Counted from the stretch's first letter, positions 23,201 through 35,270 are shown. The stretch is 64,000 nt of DNA from Cucumis sativus (GCF_000004075.3 NC_026659.2:19238272-19302271); one strand, 5' to 3'. A program made the numbers and translations. The notes: generated by a model from the letters alone, not told the origin.

Positions 23201-26200
23201 CCGTAAACTTGTACTAGGCACTAGTGTAATTGTTTTTCTACACGTTTATTTTCTGAGAGAAGTAACTTTCCTTTTAATAGCCTTTATCTTACCTGAATTC
23301 TTGATGCAGATGCTGCCTCCAGCTGCCTATTCAGATAATCCATCTACAAGCTTTGCCGCAAAGTTTGTCCATACATCAATCAACAAAAATCGTTGCTCAA
23401 TTAATAGGGTGCTGGTAAGTTGAACTTTTCTTAGTTGGGTTAAGAAAGAATATAATTTCATTTCCTCGATAAAACTTGTGAGGGGAGAAGGCAAGAGACT
23501 TAACCTTGTTACACCTATTCATGTGTAGGAGGTTATAGATAGGTGATTTTTTACCATTCCATTTATTATCCATGTTAGTTAGTTAGCATGAAATTTCAAG
23601 TCCTATGTTAATCTGCAACTTACATTATGGGCTTTGCTTTACAAAATCATAGATCTGGAAATTGAATAGAGTAGAAGTTACATTACATCAAAGGTTCGTC
23701 ATAATATCCTCACCATTTCATGAGAAAGAGAATGTTTTCTGGCATCCGGGACTTTCCTCCATCTCATTAGCGTTTAATATTTCGTGTTTTCTCTTCTTCC
23801 AAAGTGGACTCCTACAGGGAGACGTCTGATTACAGGCTCACAAAGTGGTGAATTTACCCTTTGGAATGGACAGTCGTTCAATTTTGAAATGATTCTTCAG
23901 GTATATGGATCCCATAATTAATTAATGAAATTGCATAAAAGTGAATGATAAATGACTGCTGGAACATCTTCATTGGCAGGCTCATGATCAAGCAATTCGG
24001 TCTATGGTATGGAGCCATAACGACAACTGGATGGTCTCTGGTGATGATGGGGGATCAATAAAGTAATTCTTTCTCGATAAGTTGGATGTTTTATGTGGAC
24101 TTTTTCACAATTTCACGACCATTTATAATGTTTGGTGTAGAATGAATTTGTTGAGCAAATGGTCATTTTCATATTTGACATTTTTCTTGTAGGTATTGGC
24201 AAAATAACATGAATAATGTGAAGGCAAATAAATCAGCTCATAAAGAATCAGTTCGGGACTTGAGGTAGTAACTAATAGCCTTTTCTTAAATATCTTCTTC
24301 TCGCATAATACTCTTTCGATGGATAAATTTTCTTGAATAACAATGTATACTGACAAAAACAGGACATGTTATAGGGTGAAAATGGCAACTTACAGACAAA
24401 TAAACAGTCTTGTACTATGGTGGTAGAAGGCTTAGATTGTCAAGGCTCTGGTGGTAGGGGCAGAATTTTATGGAAATGTGCCACCTGCTTCTTACTTTGG
24501 CCTTATCGAATGAAAGAAATATCAGAATATTTACGATAAAAGCGCTTTCTTTAATTCTTTTTGGATGGTTATGATGGAATTCCAGATATTCCCACTTATC
24601 GATAGATAAAAGATGAAGGATATTCGATATTACTAAGATGAAATTTGCAGAAAATAATACAGAACACTCTTACCGAATTGGTTATGAGCCAATTCGATGG
24701 ACTCCTTTCCCTCTCCTGCTATCCTCTCTTTCAAGAATAAAACAGTAGGATACTTTACCACCAAAAACTAAAACTAAAAGCTGCCTGTTCTCTCTTTCTC
24801 TCCCTTATTTATATTCACTCCCCACGCCCAGTGGTCCCTCTTGTATCATGCGTCGCTCCACTCATTTGTGGTGCCCACCTACAGTTGGTTACATAACTAA
24901 CTCCCTCTCCTGCTTCTCTTTCCTATTCTTTCTCCTACTGTATTGGTGTATGATGGGTGGTCTAACAGGTTATTCGTCATACAGTCTCTTGGTGGTGTAC
25001 GAATTATACCAAATTATTTTGTAATTATGGTCTTTCCATGTTTTTTTAACAAATGGAAGGCTCCCATTAGGAAACCTTATCTTCCCTTATGATCTAGAGC
25101 TCTTATCATTTCACTCTCTCCGCGTAGAATAGATATTTGGTACAAATGTAAATTTAAAGAGGCATACATTCTTCTATTCCATTGGTTGATTACAATGAGC
25201 TTGTTTTGAACAGCTTCTGTAGGACGGATTTGAAATTTTGTTCCTGCTCTGATGATACCACTGTCAAAGTTTGGGACTTTGCTCGATGCCAAGAAGAGCG
25301 TTCTTTGTCTGGTAATGTGCTTTGCATTTTTTTTAAATCAGTAGATTTTTTGATGGTTAACATCATAATGTCTACTTCTGTATCTAGCAGATCATGTTTT
25401 GTAGCAATGATTGGCTAGGTGTATTTAGACATTTTTTGATTGTTTATCTCAAGATCTACTTTTTAAATTTTCTTTCTGTTGCTAGGTCAACGGAAAGTTC
25501 TCTTTTTCTTTTTCTTTTCTTTTGATAAGAAACAATTACATTGATGTATGAAATTTGCAAAAAGAGGCCAAAGCCCAATCCAAAGGTGTTACAGAAGATT
25601 TCTCCAGTTGGTCAAAAGAGAAGATAGATTGTGTGAACTATAGAAAGACTTGCATTTGCACCATATCATAGCTATATAGATAATGTTTTCAGAAAAGCTA
25701 TCAAAAGAGGTTCCCTTACCTTTATTGCATGATATCCATAAGAAAACACAAATCAAATGCATCCAAATATTCTTCTTTACTGGGTTAATGTAAAGTCGTT
25801 TGCAGATGTGATTCGATAACGCTGCATGCTCATCAAGTTAGATCTTTGTTCGCTTTTAGTTGTTTGTCTTCAAGATGCATGTATTTTGTATTTGTTTGTT
25901 GAGAATCTTTGAAGTAACCCAGATTCTCTGTTTTGAACTCAGGCAGGCCATGGGTGGGATGTGAAAAGTGTTGATTGGCACCCCACAAAGTCTCTACTAG
26001 TTTCAGGTTTCTGCCTTGTTTTAGGAAACTTTTTCCATATCTTTCCGTGAGTGATCTTGAAAATATTTATTGTTCTGGTTGAAAATTTATCAGGTGGAAA
26101 AGACAACCTCGTAAAGCTTTGGGATGCAAAAACCGGGAAAGAGCTTTGTTCATTGTGAGCAAAATAATTGATTAAAATTTTACTCTATTTTAAAAAATAA

Positions 26201-29200
26201 ATATTAATGCTGGACTAATTTGTGAGAAACGATGATTGTGTTTTCAGTCATGGTCATAAAAATACAGTATTATGTGTCAAATGGAATCAAAATGGTAATT
26301 GGGTGCTGACTGCTTCAAAGGATCAAATCATCAAGGTAATTAACTTCTCCAACTGGAGATATTGATCTAATTTATTGATATCATGACTTCCTGACTCTCT
26401 TTCGTTTATGTAGTCTTAATTAGTTTTTCTTTTGCAGCTTTATGACATCAGGGCCATGAAAGAACTTGAGTCCTTTCGTGGGCATAGAAAGGATGTGACT
26501 GGTAATTGATAACATTTTGTAGAATGTTTGTTCTATTTGATGGGGACAGTTTTTAAATTGACCATCTACGGTTTACTTCGTTTTTAAGTAGGACATTTTC
26601 TTTCTTTTGTTTCACTTGGCTTCCCCGGCCCTTCATTTATGTACTTTTGTTCATTTAATTAATTGATCAACATGCAGTTATAACGAAAATGTTGTGTCCA
26701 CTTTGTGTTTGGGGCGTATTAAAGGTTTTCCTTATCATTTGCGGCTCATCAAGTAGAACATCTAAGGCGAGGGTTGTTCATGAGTTTTGGAACTCACATT
26801 TTTTTTTTCATATTACTTTATTTTAAGAACCTGCGGTACATATTAGGAAGAGGGGAAAAAGGCTAAAACAAAAAAACCTGAGGGCTGGGGGAAGATAGCT
26901 CCTCCGCCTAACAAAAAGAACTACACACGAAGAGCCCTCCAATCAAGGACTAACAAAGAGGGAGAGGGAAATTATTAAAGGATCAGCTATAGCTATGGGC
27001 ACCAATTTAAAGCATTTAGCTGTACAAAACCCCAGAAAGGATCAAACGAGGTAGTCTTATCATCAAAAATCCTATTCTGTTCCAACTCCAAGCTCCATTA
27101 AAGGGTTCTAAATAACAATACCCAACGAACAAACATTTCCAAACTTGACTTCTAACAACAAACAAAAGTTGAAACTTGGGTGACATGGAGCTTTGAAGCG
27201 GAAGGGACTTGTAAATAAACTCACGTTAGGATTGGTTTGCAAACTGCCAATGATGAAGCCTTCCCATAAATTGAGCCAAGCTGTCCTGAATTAAAGGAAG
27301 ATCACCGAAGAATGAACACTAGAGCTTTTTAGTTTTGATGAAAATTGAGAATAGAGGCAGCTCTACTGATTACATGGATTAAGATCAAGGCCAGATTCAA
27401 AACCATCAATATCATTGAAGCGCCAATCCAAAAAAGTGTCACCAAAACCTGATGTTTTCCACAAAAGAACCATAAGCCAGGACAAAACAAAAACAAAAGT
27501 CTAACCTTTGATCACCACAGGACATTGAAACCAGTGCTCAACCAAAAGTAATACCACAATCTTCAACTAATGAAATCAAATTCTAAGGATTTTCTTTCTT
27601 ATCAATAGGAGTGGATAATGATTCTTTAGCCTTTCCAATCAACTGCTTTTCCTCTGTTTGAAACAGGTGATGAAAATCTTTGCCAAAGACATCAAATGTT
27701 TCTTCCTCTTCTTGATTCTCCTTTGATTCTGATCTTTCTAATTCTTTACTCACTAGAACTTGCAATTGAAGCTCCATCCAAGGGGAAGGTTTCTTTTCGA
27801 AATCCATCCCCCAAAGCCTTTCAAATCTTTATTTTCGAAGATTTGGGCATGCAGGATTTTAGATTCGAGTGGGCTCTTTTTGAGAAGAGGTGTTAAGATC
27901 TTACATTTAGTTTTTGTTTGTTTTGCTTTTCTTTGTTCATCTTGAATTGTTAATTAGGGCTTCTCGAGAGTTGGTTTGCTATTGGCTTAGCTTGTTCTCT
28001 TGGTTTAAATATTTTGGGTTGGTCCTTCTTGTTCCTTGTAATCTTGTTGTGTTTCGACTATTACTTTGAGAAGGCTGGCAACTTCTCCCTATAGACACAA
28101 GGAAATAACAAGTAAAAACAGCAAGAAAAACACACCAAAATAACCCAGCACCTTTGAGAAGGCTGGCAACTTCTCCCTATAGACACAACACCTTTGAGTA
28201 GTCTTTCTATAATAAGACCTAGCCTCACCAATCCCTAAAAACATTCTATTTATGAATCTCATCATTTGTGGACCCCACCGACATAATTTTTCTTTCCAGC
28301 TCTCTCCTAGGTCTGTCTCCTGTGTAATTATTTTCTTGCCCTTCCTTTTCTATTGATGAATGATCGGAGGTCTTACATAATGATATTATCAATGCAAATT
28401 ATCACAACCATAACCTTGCCATTTCTTGTATGTTTATAGAACATAGTATGATCGGCTTGACTTTGACTAAATCCATAGCTTGTGACTGTTTTTTCATAAC
28501 GTTCAACCTAGGCTGTAGGAATCTATTTGAGACCATATAATGAATTCTCTAACTTGAACACTTTGTTAATTCTGAGATCTACCTCAAATCCAAGTGGCAA
28601 GTCCATAAATACCTCTTCTTCAAGATCCTCATTGAGAAAGACATTCTTAACATCCACTTGATAAAGAGGCCAATCAAAATTAACGACAATAGATAGCAAA
28701 ATTCTGATTGAATTAATTTTAGCAACTGGAGCAAATGTTTCTTGATAATCAACTCCGTAGGTTTGAGTAAACTCCTTATCAACCAATCTAGCTTTGTACC
28801 TTTCAATACTACCATCAATTTACATTTTATAGTGAACACTCACTTGCATCCAACTGTTTTCTTGGCTTTAGGTAGTTCAACTATATCCCATATGCAATTT
28901 TGTTTCGGTGCATTCATCTCTTCCATTACTGCCAATTTCCAATTCAAATAATTTAGGGCCTCTTGTATATTCCTTGGAACAAACAGGTTGGCTATTTTGG
29001 ATTTGAAGGGACTGTCAGACAATTTGTGATAAGAAAGATAGTTTGCAATTGGATCTTTGGCACATTGACTGGTACCTTTCCTATGAGCAATTGGAATGTC
29101 AAGTTCAAATACATCATGTAAATAATTATGAGAAGGAGAACTAGGAAAATTATGAGAAGTATTGGGAGAATTATGAGAAAGAGAATGTACGTTACTTGGA

Positions 29201-32200
29201 TTTGCATAAGCATTCAACAGAGAATTAGATTGGATATCCTGTGATAGATCAACTGTCTGTTCTCAATTACTTTGAGGCAAGTTTCTTTTAGTATAAACCC
29301 AACGTTCAGGTTTGTGTTTCTTCTGAGAATTGTGAAAGTGGTTGATTTACTATTCCTCTTGAGTGATTTAGTATTAAATTTATCTTCACTCACTAGTTTA
29401 AGCTTTTGGATTAATCGGTGATATAAGATGGTATTAGAGCAGGTGGTTCAAGAAGGTCTTGTGTTCAAACCACTGTATAGTTTTTTCCTCTCCAATTAAA
29501 GTTGATTTTCACTTGGGGTGCATTCTTCATATTTCTAGCCCACAAGTAAGATGGAGTATTGAGTAATGGAATATTAAATTTACCTTCACCTACTAGGTTA
29601 GGTTTTTGGGTCAATCGGTGATTTAAAACCTCTTTTGTCCTGAAAGTTTCTAAGCATTCCTAAAATGAAATGCTCAGTTGCACGGCTCCCAATGGAATGC
29701 AAATGCAAATATAATATCGTCCTCCTGAGGCTAGCCAAGCAACACATCTCAAAATCCATCCAAACGAGGCTCTGGACTTAGAAAAGAGACCACCTTCCTT
29801 CAATTCTTCAAATCCCTCCTCCTGCGTGGCAGAAAATGGTTGTGTTATCAGAATACTAAAAGGGAGAAATAAGTCAGCTTAAAGCATCTTCCAAAAGTGT
29901 AAAGAGAAAAGGGGAGAGAGGGTTGCCTTGCCTCAAACCCGTTCTAGGCAAAATTTTACCACGGTAGGTTAACAAGGGGTGTAACATAAATTATGAGTAA
30001 CAACCATATTATAGGTCAATTTTAATCCTCAGATCTAAGCTAGAAAACCATTCATGGCCCCACCAATAAATTAACCGCAATTCAGTGTCCAGTATTGGCC
30101 AGAAATTATTTAAGTCCGTCACAAAAGCACCTTCAAGAATGTCTACACATTTTGCCACAGATAAATTGAAAAAAAGTGGAGGCTATTAGTCTCATCACAT
30201 GTGAAGTTTAGCATCCAATTTGGTAAAATTGAAGTTTAAGCTTAAATATACCGTACTTAGCTAATATAAGGATAAAAAGAAATACTTCCGTTTATTTTAT
30301 TCTTAAGGTTTGTTCTAATATTAAGGTTTTTTTCCTTCTTATTTTATCTGTAAGGTAAATACTTATATGAAGGTGATTTTTTTTGCAGCATTGGCCTGGC
30401 ATCCTTTCCATGAAGAGTATTTTGTTAGTGGGAGTTTTGATGGCTCTATCTTTCATTGGCTTGTTGGGTATGTTTGTGTTTTGGTTGAATATTCAATTTC
30501 TTGTATCTAATCTATATATTTTATGGTTGGGAATAATTTTGTTTTGGCTTTGGAAGGAAAAGGGATCTGTATTTGAAAAAAGTCTATTATGGGACAAAGC
30601 GTTCTAAGGAAGGGTGCCCTTTTCCTCATTCCTTTTTCCTGGTTGTTCATGTTCTTAGCTGTGACTACAGAATGGTGATAATAGTGTTGTTGACGGTTTT
30701 CAGATTTCACATGGGTAGCATAATAATTCATCTTTCTCATGTAATGTTTACTGATGATACAACTATGTCTTTGATAGGATTCCTTATTTCTTTTGAACAC
30801 GCATCTTAAAGATAGTTGCATTGTCGGATCAATTCTTCAGATAATGTTGCATTTCTTGTGATTTAATCTTGATTGGTGTTTTAATTCAATGCATGACTAC
30901 AATGATTGATGAAAGGTCATCAATCTCATTTCATTAGATGATTCTCTTGTTCACAGACATGAAACTCCTCAGATTGAAATTACAAACGCACATGACAATA
31001 GCGTGTGGGACCTTGCTTGGCATCCCATTGGTTATCTTCTTTGCAGGTACGGATAATTTTGTATTTTGTGCTCTGTATCTGTGCCTCTCTACTTGTATTA
31101 ATTTTGCTGGAATGATTTAAAAGTTTTGCATCCTATTACTGTATATTGAAAAAGAGGTCTCTACCCTTTCTTAGCTCTTTCGTATAGAATAGAATTGTTT
31201 TCTCATCTTGCAAGTCGAGCAGTTTGTTATTCATTTCAATTTCTCAAACAACCCTACAATGTACTCACTCTGAAAGGTGGGCTTTCTTAATCAAATTTTC
31301 CCCAAATGCGGGACTTTTTTCCAAGGTTAAGTAACTTTTCACACAGAATAGTTTTATTATCACCCCATAATGCAACTTTCCAGTGTAGCTCCTTTTTGTG
31401 AAATTTTTTTCCTAATATTTTAATGTCATTCTTTTCTCAATGAAAGTTTGTTATTCATTAAAAACAAAAAGGAAAAAAAAAAAAAAAATCACGCTAAGCT
31501 GTATTTATAGAAATCTCAGAAACTTGTGTAAACATTCAATTCTTTTTAGTGTTGAGAGCTACAATACGAACTAAGGGAAAGGGCAAGGAAGCCTGGGTAA
31601 GCCGTAAGCCTGCATGTTCTATTTCTATAAAAGTTGATAAGCTATGTAATATGACGTATCGCAAAAGGGATGATGACGAAGGCTCTCCACCACAGAATTA
31701 CATTCTCTTGGCCGAGCATGCTAAAGTCAAATGTCCGGAAAAATAACTCCAAACTGAGCAAGTGTAATCAGTTAATCACAACTCTAGAGGAGATGATCAA
31801 AATCTTCAGCTACAGCTCTAGAGGGATTCAACACTGTCAGTCTATCAAGTTGGATAAGTTTCTCATAACTCTATTTAGGGTATGAGTCTTCTGTGAAAGA
31901 CACGACATAGAAAGAATTTGATCTTCTTGGGAATTTTAGTCTTCGACAACGAGGAGAGATGGAAAGGAGGGATTCACTGGATAACAAAATAAACTCCCAA
32001 ATGTGGGATGGACAGAAGCCACAATGACTTTTTGCAGAGGATAATGAGCTCCCAGGATCATGGAATAAATATTGCATGGTTTTTTGAGTCTTATTATACT
32101 TGAAGCCTTACAACTGGCTGCTTATGGCTTAGTTAAATAGCCAATGAGTACGAAGTATTCAAATGCAAACATGGAAAATGACTGTTACCATGATGAATGA

Positions 32201-34921
32201 CTACTAAAGCCATTAAGTAGACAATAAATTCAATATATCAGCATAGCGTCCAAACTTTGTTTGTTTTTCTGGTACATTGTTCTGTTCTGAGGTATGTCGA
32301 TTAGTGCCTTTTTATTGGCTACTCTTGAGTAGTGAGGTATATATGTGTGCTTTTGCTTGTAAAGTTTTGTGATTTTTTATCGTTTATATGCTAATGCTTG
32401 CTATTTTCTGTAAGCATGGGTTGTTTTGGAAGCATTGGTTTGGTAGGTTCTGACGAAGGATCTTTCCTTTTGCAGTGGTAGCAATGATCACACAACCAAA
32501 TTTTGGTGTAGAAATAGGCCAGGAGACACTGCTCGTGATAAGTTTAGCACGGGTAAGCTCTGCACGTGAAACAGGATGGTGCAATGTTTTGATTAGTACA
32601 TACTGTGTATAGTGCATAAGTAATCTAGCATTTGCACAATTTTCGTTAATGAGAGAATTGATTACATGGAAATGCCATCTGTTTTGACTTGGCATGTAAT
32701 TTTATTAGGTTACAGTGAGCAAAATCCCGCTGGTTCTGCTCGTGTGACTGGTAACTTTGTGGTACCTGATGGACCTACTACCCCCGGACCATTTCCACCT
32801 GGGCTGGCTCGGAATGAGGGAACCATTCCTGGCATTGGAGTTGCAATGCCCTTATCTGATACTGCTGCAATGGGAGAACATAAGCAGCCACATCAAATTT
32901 CATTGCCAGTGGGGGCTCCTCCCCTCCCACCTGGTCCCCACCCTTCTCTTCTTGCTGCCAATCAGCAGCATTCTTTTCAACAGAATCCTCAGCAGTTCAT
33001 GCAACAACAGCAGCAACAGCAGCAACAGCAGCAGCAGCAATCACAACACCACCAGACTCAGCAAATGGCTCCAGTGCCCATGCAACCTCAAAATTTGCCT
33101 CAGTTACAGCCTCCATCGCATTTTCCTTTGCTCCCGCACCCAAATTTACCTCGACCACCCCAAATGCCAGCACTGAATATGCCTTCACAACCTGGATCAT
33201 TGCCTTCATCAGGACCTGCCTCGGGGCCCCTGCCTATGCCTGGTCCAATGGTATAAACATTTTCTACTTTTTCTTTTTATTTAATTTTTTGTTTTCCTAT
33301 TATGGGAGTTTCTAAATCAAATGAGATTAGTTTAATTATATTATTTGATGACATATCTTAACTGTCATCTTAAAATTATAAATAATTTCTCATGCGCTCA
33401 ATTTTAAAATCAAAGTTTTTAAATCCATTATACATCTCTATTTTTCTCTTTTTTTGTTGGCCCATGGTTTCTGTTGTCTCTTTCTAGATGGGTTTTCCCC
33501 TTAGTTCTTGTATTCCTCTCTTGTATTTTCAATTTTGTATTCTCTCTTGGATATTTCGAAATTATTTCTTATTCAAAAAATTGTTTGTTTTTTCTTAAAC
33601 CATAATCAGAATAAATTGAAGAGGCATAGGCAAAGAGGTAGAGCTACTACAAAATTTCTAACTTTTGTACAAAGTGTAAAATAGAATTTTTTTTAATTAT
33701 CTCGCAAGTCAGAATGCCAAACTTGCTGCAAACAATTCTTCCTATATTTCAATCATAAGATCTAAAGAAACTTTGAGATTGCACTACAAGATACACTAGG
33801 ACTATAACCCTTGTTAAAAAATTAAAAAGAATATGTACATTGATTTGCAAGCATGAACTTTGGTTAATTGAAAAAGAATATATTGTTTTGCCAAATGTGC
33901 CAATTAACTAGACCGATGCTCAGAGTTGCTTCATGCCATAAGTAAACTCGAATCCACAGAATCAATCAGACATGGAAATTGTCTTTGAGAAGATGTATGG
34001 AATCTCTGGATGGAATGACACTTTTTCAATTCCTTCTTCGCCTATGCCTACTTCCCTTTCTTTTGAACGCCTGATGAATTTTACTATATGCTTATAGGGG
34101 ATGCAAGGATCTATGAATCAAATGGTTCCTCCCATGCCACAAAACCATTATATGGGCATGAATCCAATGCACTCTGGACCTATGCCTACCAGTGGTGCTC
34201 CACCTTCTGTCCAAGGTTTTCAGAATAATTTACCAAATATGCAGGGCCCATCAAATGCTTCTGGAGCACCAATGTACCCACAGGGTGGTGGATTCAATCG
34301 GGGACAGGCTGGGCAAATGCCAATGACGCCAGGGTTCAATCCGTACCAGGTAAGATTATAACAGTTTTGTTGTTATCTCTAGCATCATCTTCTGACTATC
34401 AGTTTTCCCATTATAGAGACTGAATTGCAAATATGATTTAACATTGAACCTTGAGGCTGTTAAATCACATTTGCATTCTTGTCCACACTACAACCAAAAT
34501 CTAGGCTGTATTGATTTACTTCGCCCTGATGGGGGTTCAAATGGGATATTTCTATTCTACAATTGTTATCAAAGCTAGTAGTGAATACAAGTTTCAACCA
34601 TGTAGAATAGGATTAATTGAAAGGTTAAAATATACAGAGATGGTGGATGGATGAGTTTTGTTTTCTCTTTTCGATATTACTGGCTTTTCTAGCAAGAAGC
34701 TGAACCCGATCAAGTTTGATAGTGCACAAATATTTCAATGCTTAAATGGGTGTTCATATGCATCAATGTTCTTTTGTTATGTTGATGTTCTTAGAACTTT
34801 GCTTATTAAGCCACAAGGTTTTTTGACTGCTTTGCTTTCTTTATCCCAGTTTGGCGGTCAACCTGGGATGCCTCCACCGCAACCACCAGGCCCTCCGCCT
34901 CACACCCAGACGCCTCAGTAA
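14239..34921 (+). CDS. FY: FY: WD40 subunit of the mRNA 3'-end cleavage/polyadenylation complex (Pfs2/WDR33 homologue)
   Basis: Eighteen exons, all with AG/GT borders: 14239-14446, 20953-21044, 23056-23124, 23310-23414, 23805-23900, 23980-24062, 24193-24264, 25214-25311, 25947-26006, 26094-26154, 26248-26335, 26438-26501, 30389-30467, 30957-31046, 32476-32552, 32709-33250, 34098-34349, 34850-34921. They sum to 2208 nt, 735 residues plus stop, with every phase matching. The N-terminus is Gln/Pro-rich. [20 protein letters not shown] starts the conserved part, and WD40 repeats fill about residues 120-445 ([51 protein letters not shown] blades). The C-terminal tail has PPLPP at about 518-522, a 13-Gln run at about 546-558 and Met/Pro/Gly-rich sequence. 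In Arabidopsis FY acts in the nucleus with CPSF; its PPLPP motifs bind the FCA WW domain to promote FLC RNA processing and flowering. The protein is longer than Arabidopsis FY (about 647 aa), and the second, extreme C-terminal PPLPP is degenerate ([10 protein letters not shown]). No disabling change seen. Confidence 0.96.
15000..16026 (+). mobile_element. LINE-derived sequence, 5' part (low certainty)
   Basis: Coding-like but broken sequence, for example an open stretch at 15767-15997. Its right end (ending ...gggagattt at 16026) joins in sense with the LINE segment that resumes at 18180 once the LTR element between them is removed. Similarity to a named LINE domain is not clear in this part; assignment rests on continuity. 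Confidence 0.4.
16027..18174 (-). mobile_element. Small non-autonomous copia-like LTR retrotransposon with both LTRs and target duplication
   Basis: Two direct repeats of about 300 bases (16027-16320 and about 17872-18174) begin TG and end CA. Both contain reiterated actaatcctaatcctaattaa words. GATTT flanks both ends (16022-16026 and 18175-18179), a 5-bp target site duplication. Next to the right-hand LTR, on the minus strand, is TAGTATCAGAGC (17853-17864), matching the initiator-Met-tRNA primer binding site of plant copia elements. The 1.5-kb interior has only short minus-strand ORFs (16523-16906, 17509-17766, charged, Lys/Glu-rich) and no recognisable pol, so it would depend on enzymes from elsewhere. 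Confidence 0.85.
18180..18557 (+). pseudogene. LINE reverse-transcriptase zinc-binding (zf-RVT) region, fragment 1
   Basis: The plus strand gives [20 protein letters not shown], then after frameshifts a CPLCFG-type knuckle and [17 protein letters not shown]. That is the zf-RVT region that follows the reverse transcriptase in plant L1-type LINEs. It is interrupted on both sides by other insertions: the LTR element on the left and the 586-bp element on the right. Confidence 0.75.
18570..19155. mobile_element. 586-bp non-autonomous element with GGGGTGT ends, flanked by a 12-bp direct repeat
   Basis: The element starts GGGGTGTACATAAG and ends (reverse) GGGGTGTTCAAAAA. TAATCTTTGTTA lies directly on both sides (18558-18569 and 19156-19167). 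Subterminal regions are packed with GGGTTGGG/AACCCAACCC words in both orientations, which can fold back. No coding capacity. The termini resemble hAT-type short inverted repeats, although a 12-bp duplication is longer than the usual 8. Confidence 0.7.
19168..19890 (+). mobile_element. LINE C-terminal coding end and 3' untranslated tail
   Basis: From 19168 the LINE frame resumes (broken) with [19 protein letters not shown] sequence, the usual end of cucurbit-style LINE ORF2. A 3' tail with tcaatgaaaagtg and a TA run follows at about 19730-19775. A second, similar tail (ttctcaatgaaag, then a short A run) ends near 19890, so two LINE tails lie side by side. Confidence 0.6.
19891..20400 (+). pseudogene. 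LINE reverse-transcriptase fragment plus 3' end
   Basis: At 19920-20040 the plus strand reads, across frames, [20 protein letters not shown] and then an [16 protein letters not shown] block, which is the start of the LINE RT palm. After an internal deletion the 3' end follows (20150-20290: [13 protein letters not shown] and similar), ending in caatgaat-type tail sequence. It is a truncated, 5'-incomplete copy. Confidence 0.7.
21045..23055 (+). other. FY intron 2 (2.0 kb)
   Basis: Contains LTR-like debris (21300-21950; a tgtaagacctcc start near 21702 recurs, in reverse, near 28378), a TRIM element (22477-22706) and a poly-A/GA-rich run (22959-23000). Confidence 0.75.
22477..22706 (-). mobile_element. 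TRIM (terminal-repeat retrotransposon in miniature), 230 bp
   Basis: Two terminal direct repeats of 62 and 69 bases (22477-22538 and 22638-22706) share atcaccaattgac, aaatttaatta and atcaccaac. On the minus strand the right-hand repeat is followed at once by TGGTATCAGAGC (22626-22637), the exact plant copia-type primer binding site. A purine tract GAGGGGGAG precedes the other repeat. TGTTT flanks both ends (22472-22476 and 22707-22711). The interior is only about 100 bases and non-coding. Confidence 0.85.
24265..25213 (+). other. FY intron 7 with transposon debris
   Basis: At 24510-24580 a LINE C-terminus (RNERIF...SASFNSFW-like) breaks off and resumes at about 24975 ([11 protein letters not shown] / CNYGLS-like words). 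The 24590-24970 insert looks like a solo LTR: in reverse it begins TGTTAGACCACCCATCATAC. Confidence 0.5.
25312..25946 (+). other. FY intron 8
   Basis: From about 25500 it contains a short T-rich start and gataagaaacaattacattg, a repeat-like stretch to about 25800 that may be a LINE tail in reverse. No gene. Confidence 0.45.
26790..27570 (-). mobile_element. LINE 3' end, minus strand
   Basis: On the minus strand the sequence reads [19 protein letters not shown] and LNALNWCP before a T/A-rich tail at 26795-26815. This matches the C-terminal end of the same LINE group seen in intron 1, in the opposite orientation. Frames are broken. Confidence 0.6.
28064..28188. repeat. 37-bp direct repeat, two copies 88 bp apart
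   Basis: A 37-base string beginning ctttgagaaggctggcaac is present at 28064-28100 and 28152-28188 without mismatch. It lies in LTR-like sequence next to the copia fragment. Confidence 0.9.
28500..29217 (-). pseudogene. Ty1-copia reverse-transcriptase fragment
   Basis: Minus strand: an upstream piece ends [35 protein letters not shown]. After a frame change comes the RT core [19 protein letters not shown], then [20 protein letters not shown] and a SLYGLK-type end. These are the pre-RT and palm regions of copia pol. The YVDD catalytic part and RNase H are absent, so only a truncated relic remains. Confidence 0.85.
29365..29630 (+). mobile_element. TRIM-like element, plus orientation, older copy
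   Basis: Terminal repeats at about 29371-29428 and 29556-29628 share tattaaattta, cttcac, ctactag and tcggtgat. The primer site TGGTATTAGAGC (29429-29440, one mismatch to the intron 2 copy) follows the first. Same family as 22477-22706, in the opposite orientation and more diverged. Confidence 0.65.
29640..30130 (-). pseudogene. LINE reverse-transcriptase fragment
   Basis: Minus strand: [20 protein letters not shown], the conserved RGLRQGDPLSP motif of LINE RT, followed by stops. Stops and shifts are frequent. At 30180-30230 a piece of the LINE RT start reads in the other direction (SHHM...), suggesting a rearrangement. Confidence 0.75.
33001..33046 (+). repeat. CAG/CAA repeat encoding a glutamine run in FY exon 16
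   Basis: Mixed CAG and CAA codons give 13 consecutive Gln in the FY tail. The mixed codon use limits slippage. Arabidopsis FY has a shorter Gln-rich stretch at the equivalent place. Confidence 0.9.
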
Positions 34922-35270
34922 TCCATCAACCATCATTGTGCACTGTAGAGAAGGCACTTTCCTTTTCCTATGCTGTATTTCTTTCCAAACATCCATAGAG
35001 GTTGCTGTGAAGTTGTGTTTTAGAGGTCTTAGAGTATTTGGTGTTGACACATAGAGAAACATGAGCTTCTCCCCCTTCCCCTCCCTCCTTTAGATTTTAG
35101 ATTTCACTTTTATTCTTTTTACTTTAGTTGATGTAACATCTTAATGATTGGTTTTTGTGACAAAATCGTAGAACCAATCAACTGACGACAATATTTTGTC
35201 GTGTATTTTTGGTTTGTACTTTATTTGAAAGCTTCATGGTTAAAATTTTATATATTTAGATGAAGAAACC
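34922..35270 (+). other. FY 3' untranslated region (approximate)
   Basis: T-rich sequence after the TAA at 34919-34921 with TTGTACTTTATTTG-like elements near 35210-35230. The polyadenylation site cannot be fixed from sequence alone. Confidence 0.45.

Larger units (their letters stand above)
26502..30388 (+). other. FY intron 12 (3.9 kb), transposon-filled
   Basis: Holds in order: a LINE end on the minus strand (about 26790-27570), LTR-like sequence (27960-28380), a copia RT fragment (28500-29217, minus), a TRIM-like unit (29365-29630) and a LINE RT piece (29640-30130, minus). It splits the WD40 domain coding sequence, but exon phases on both sides agree. Confidence 0.8.
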
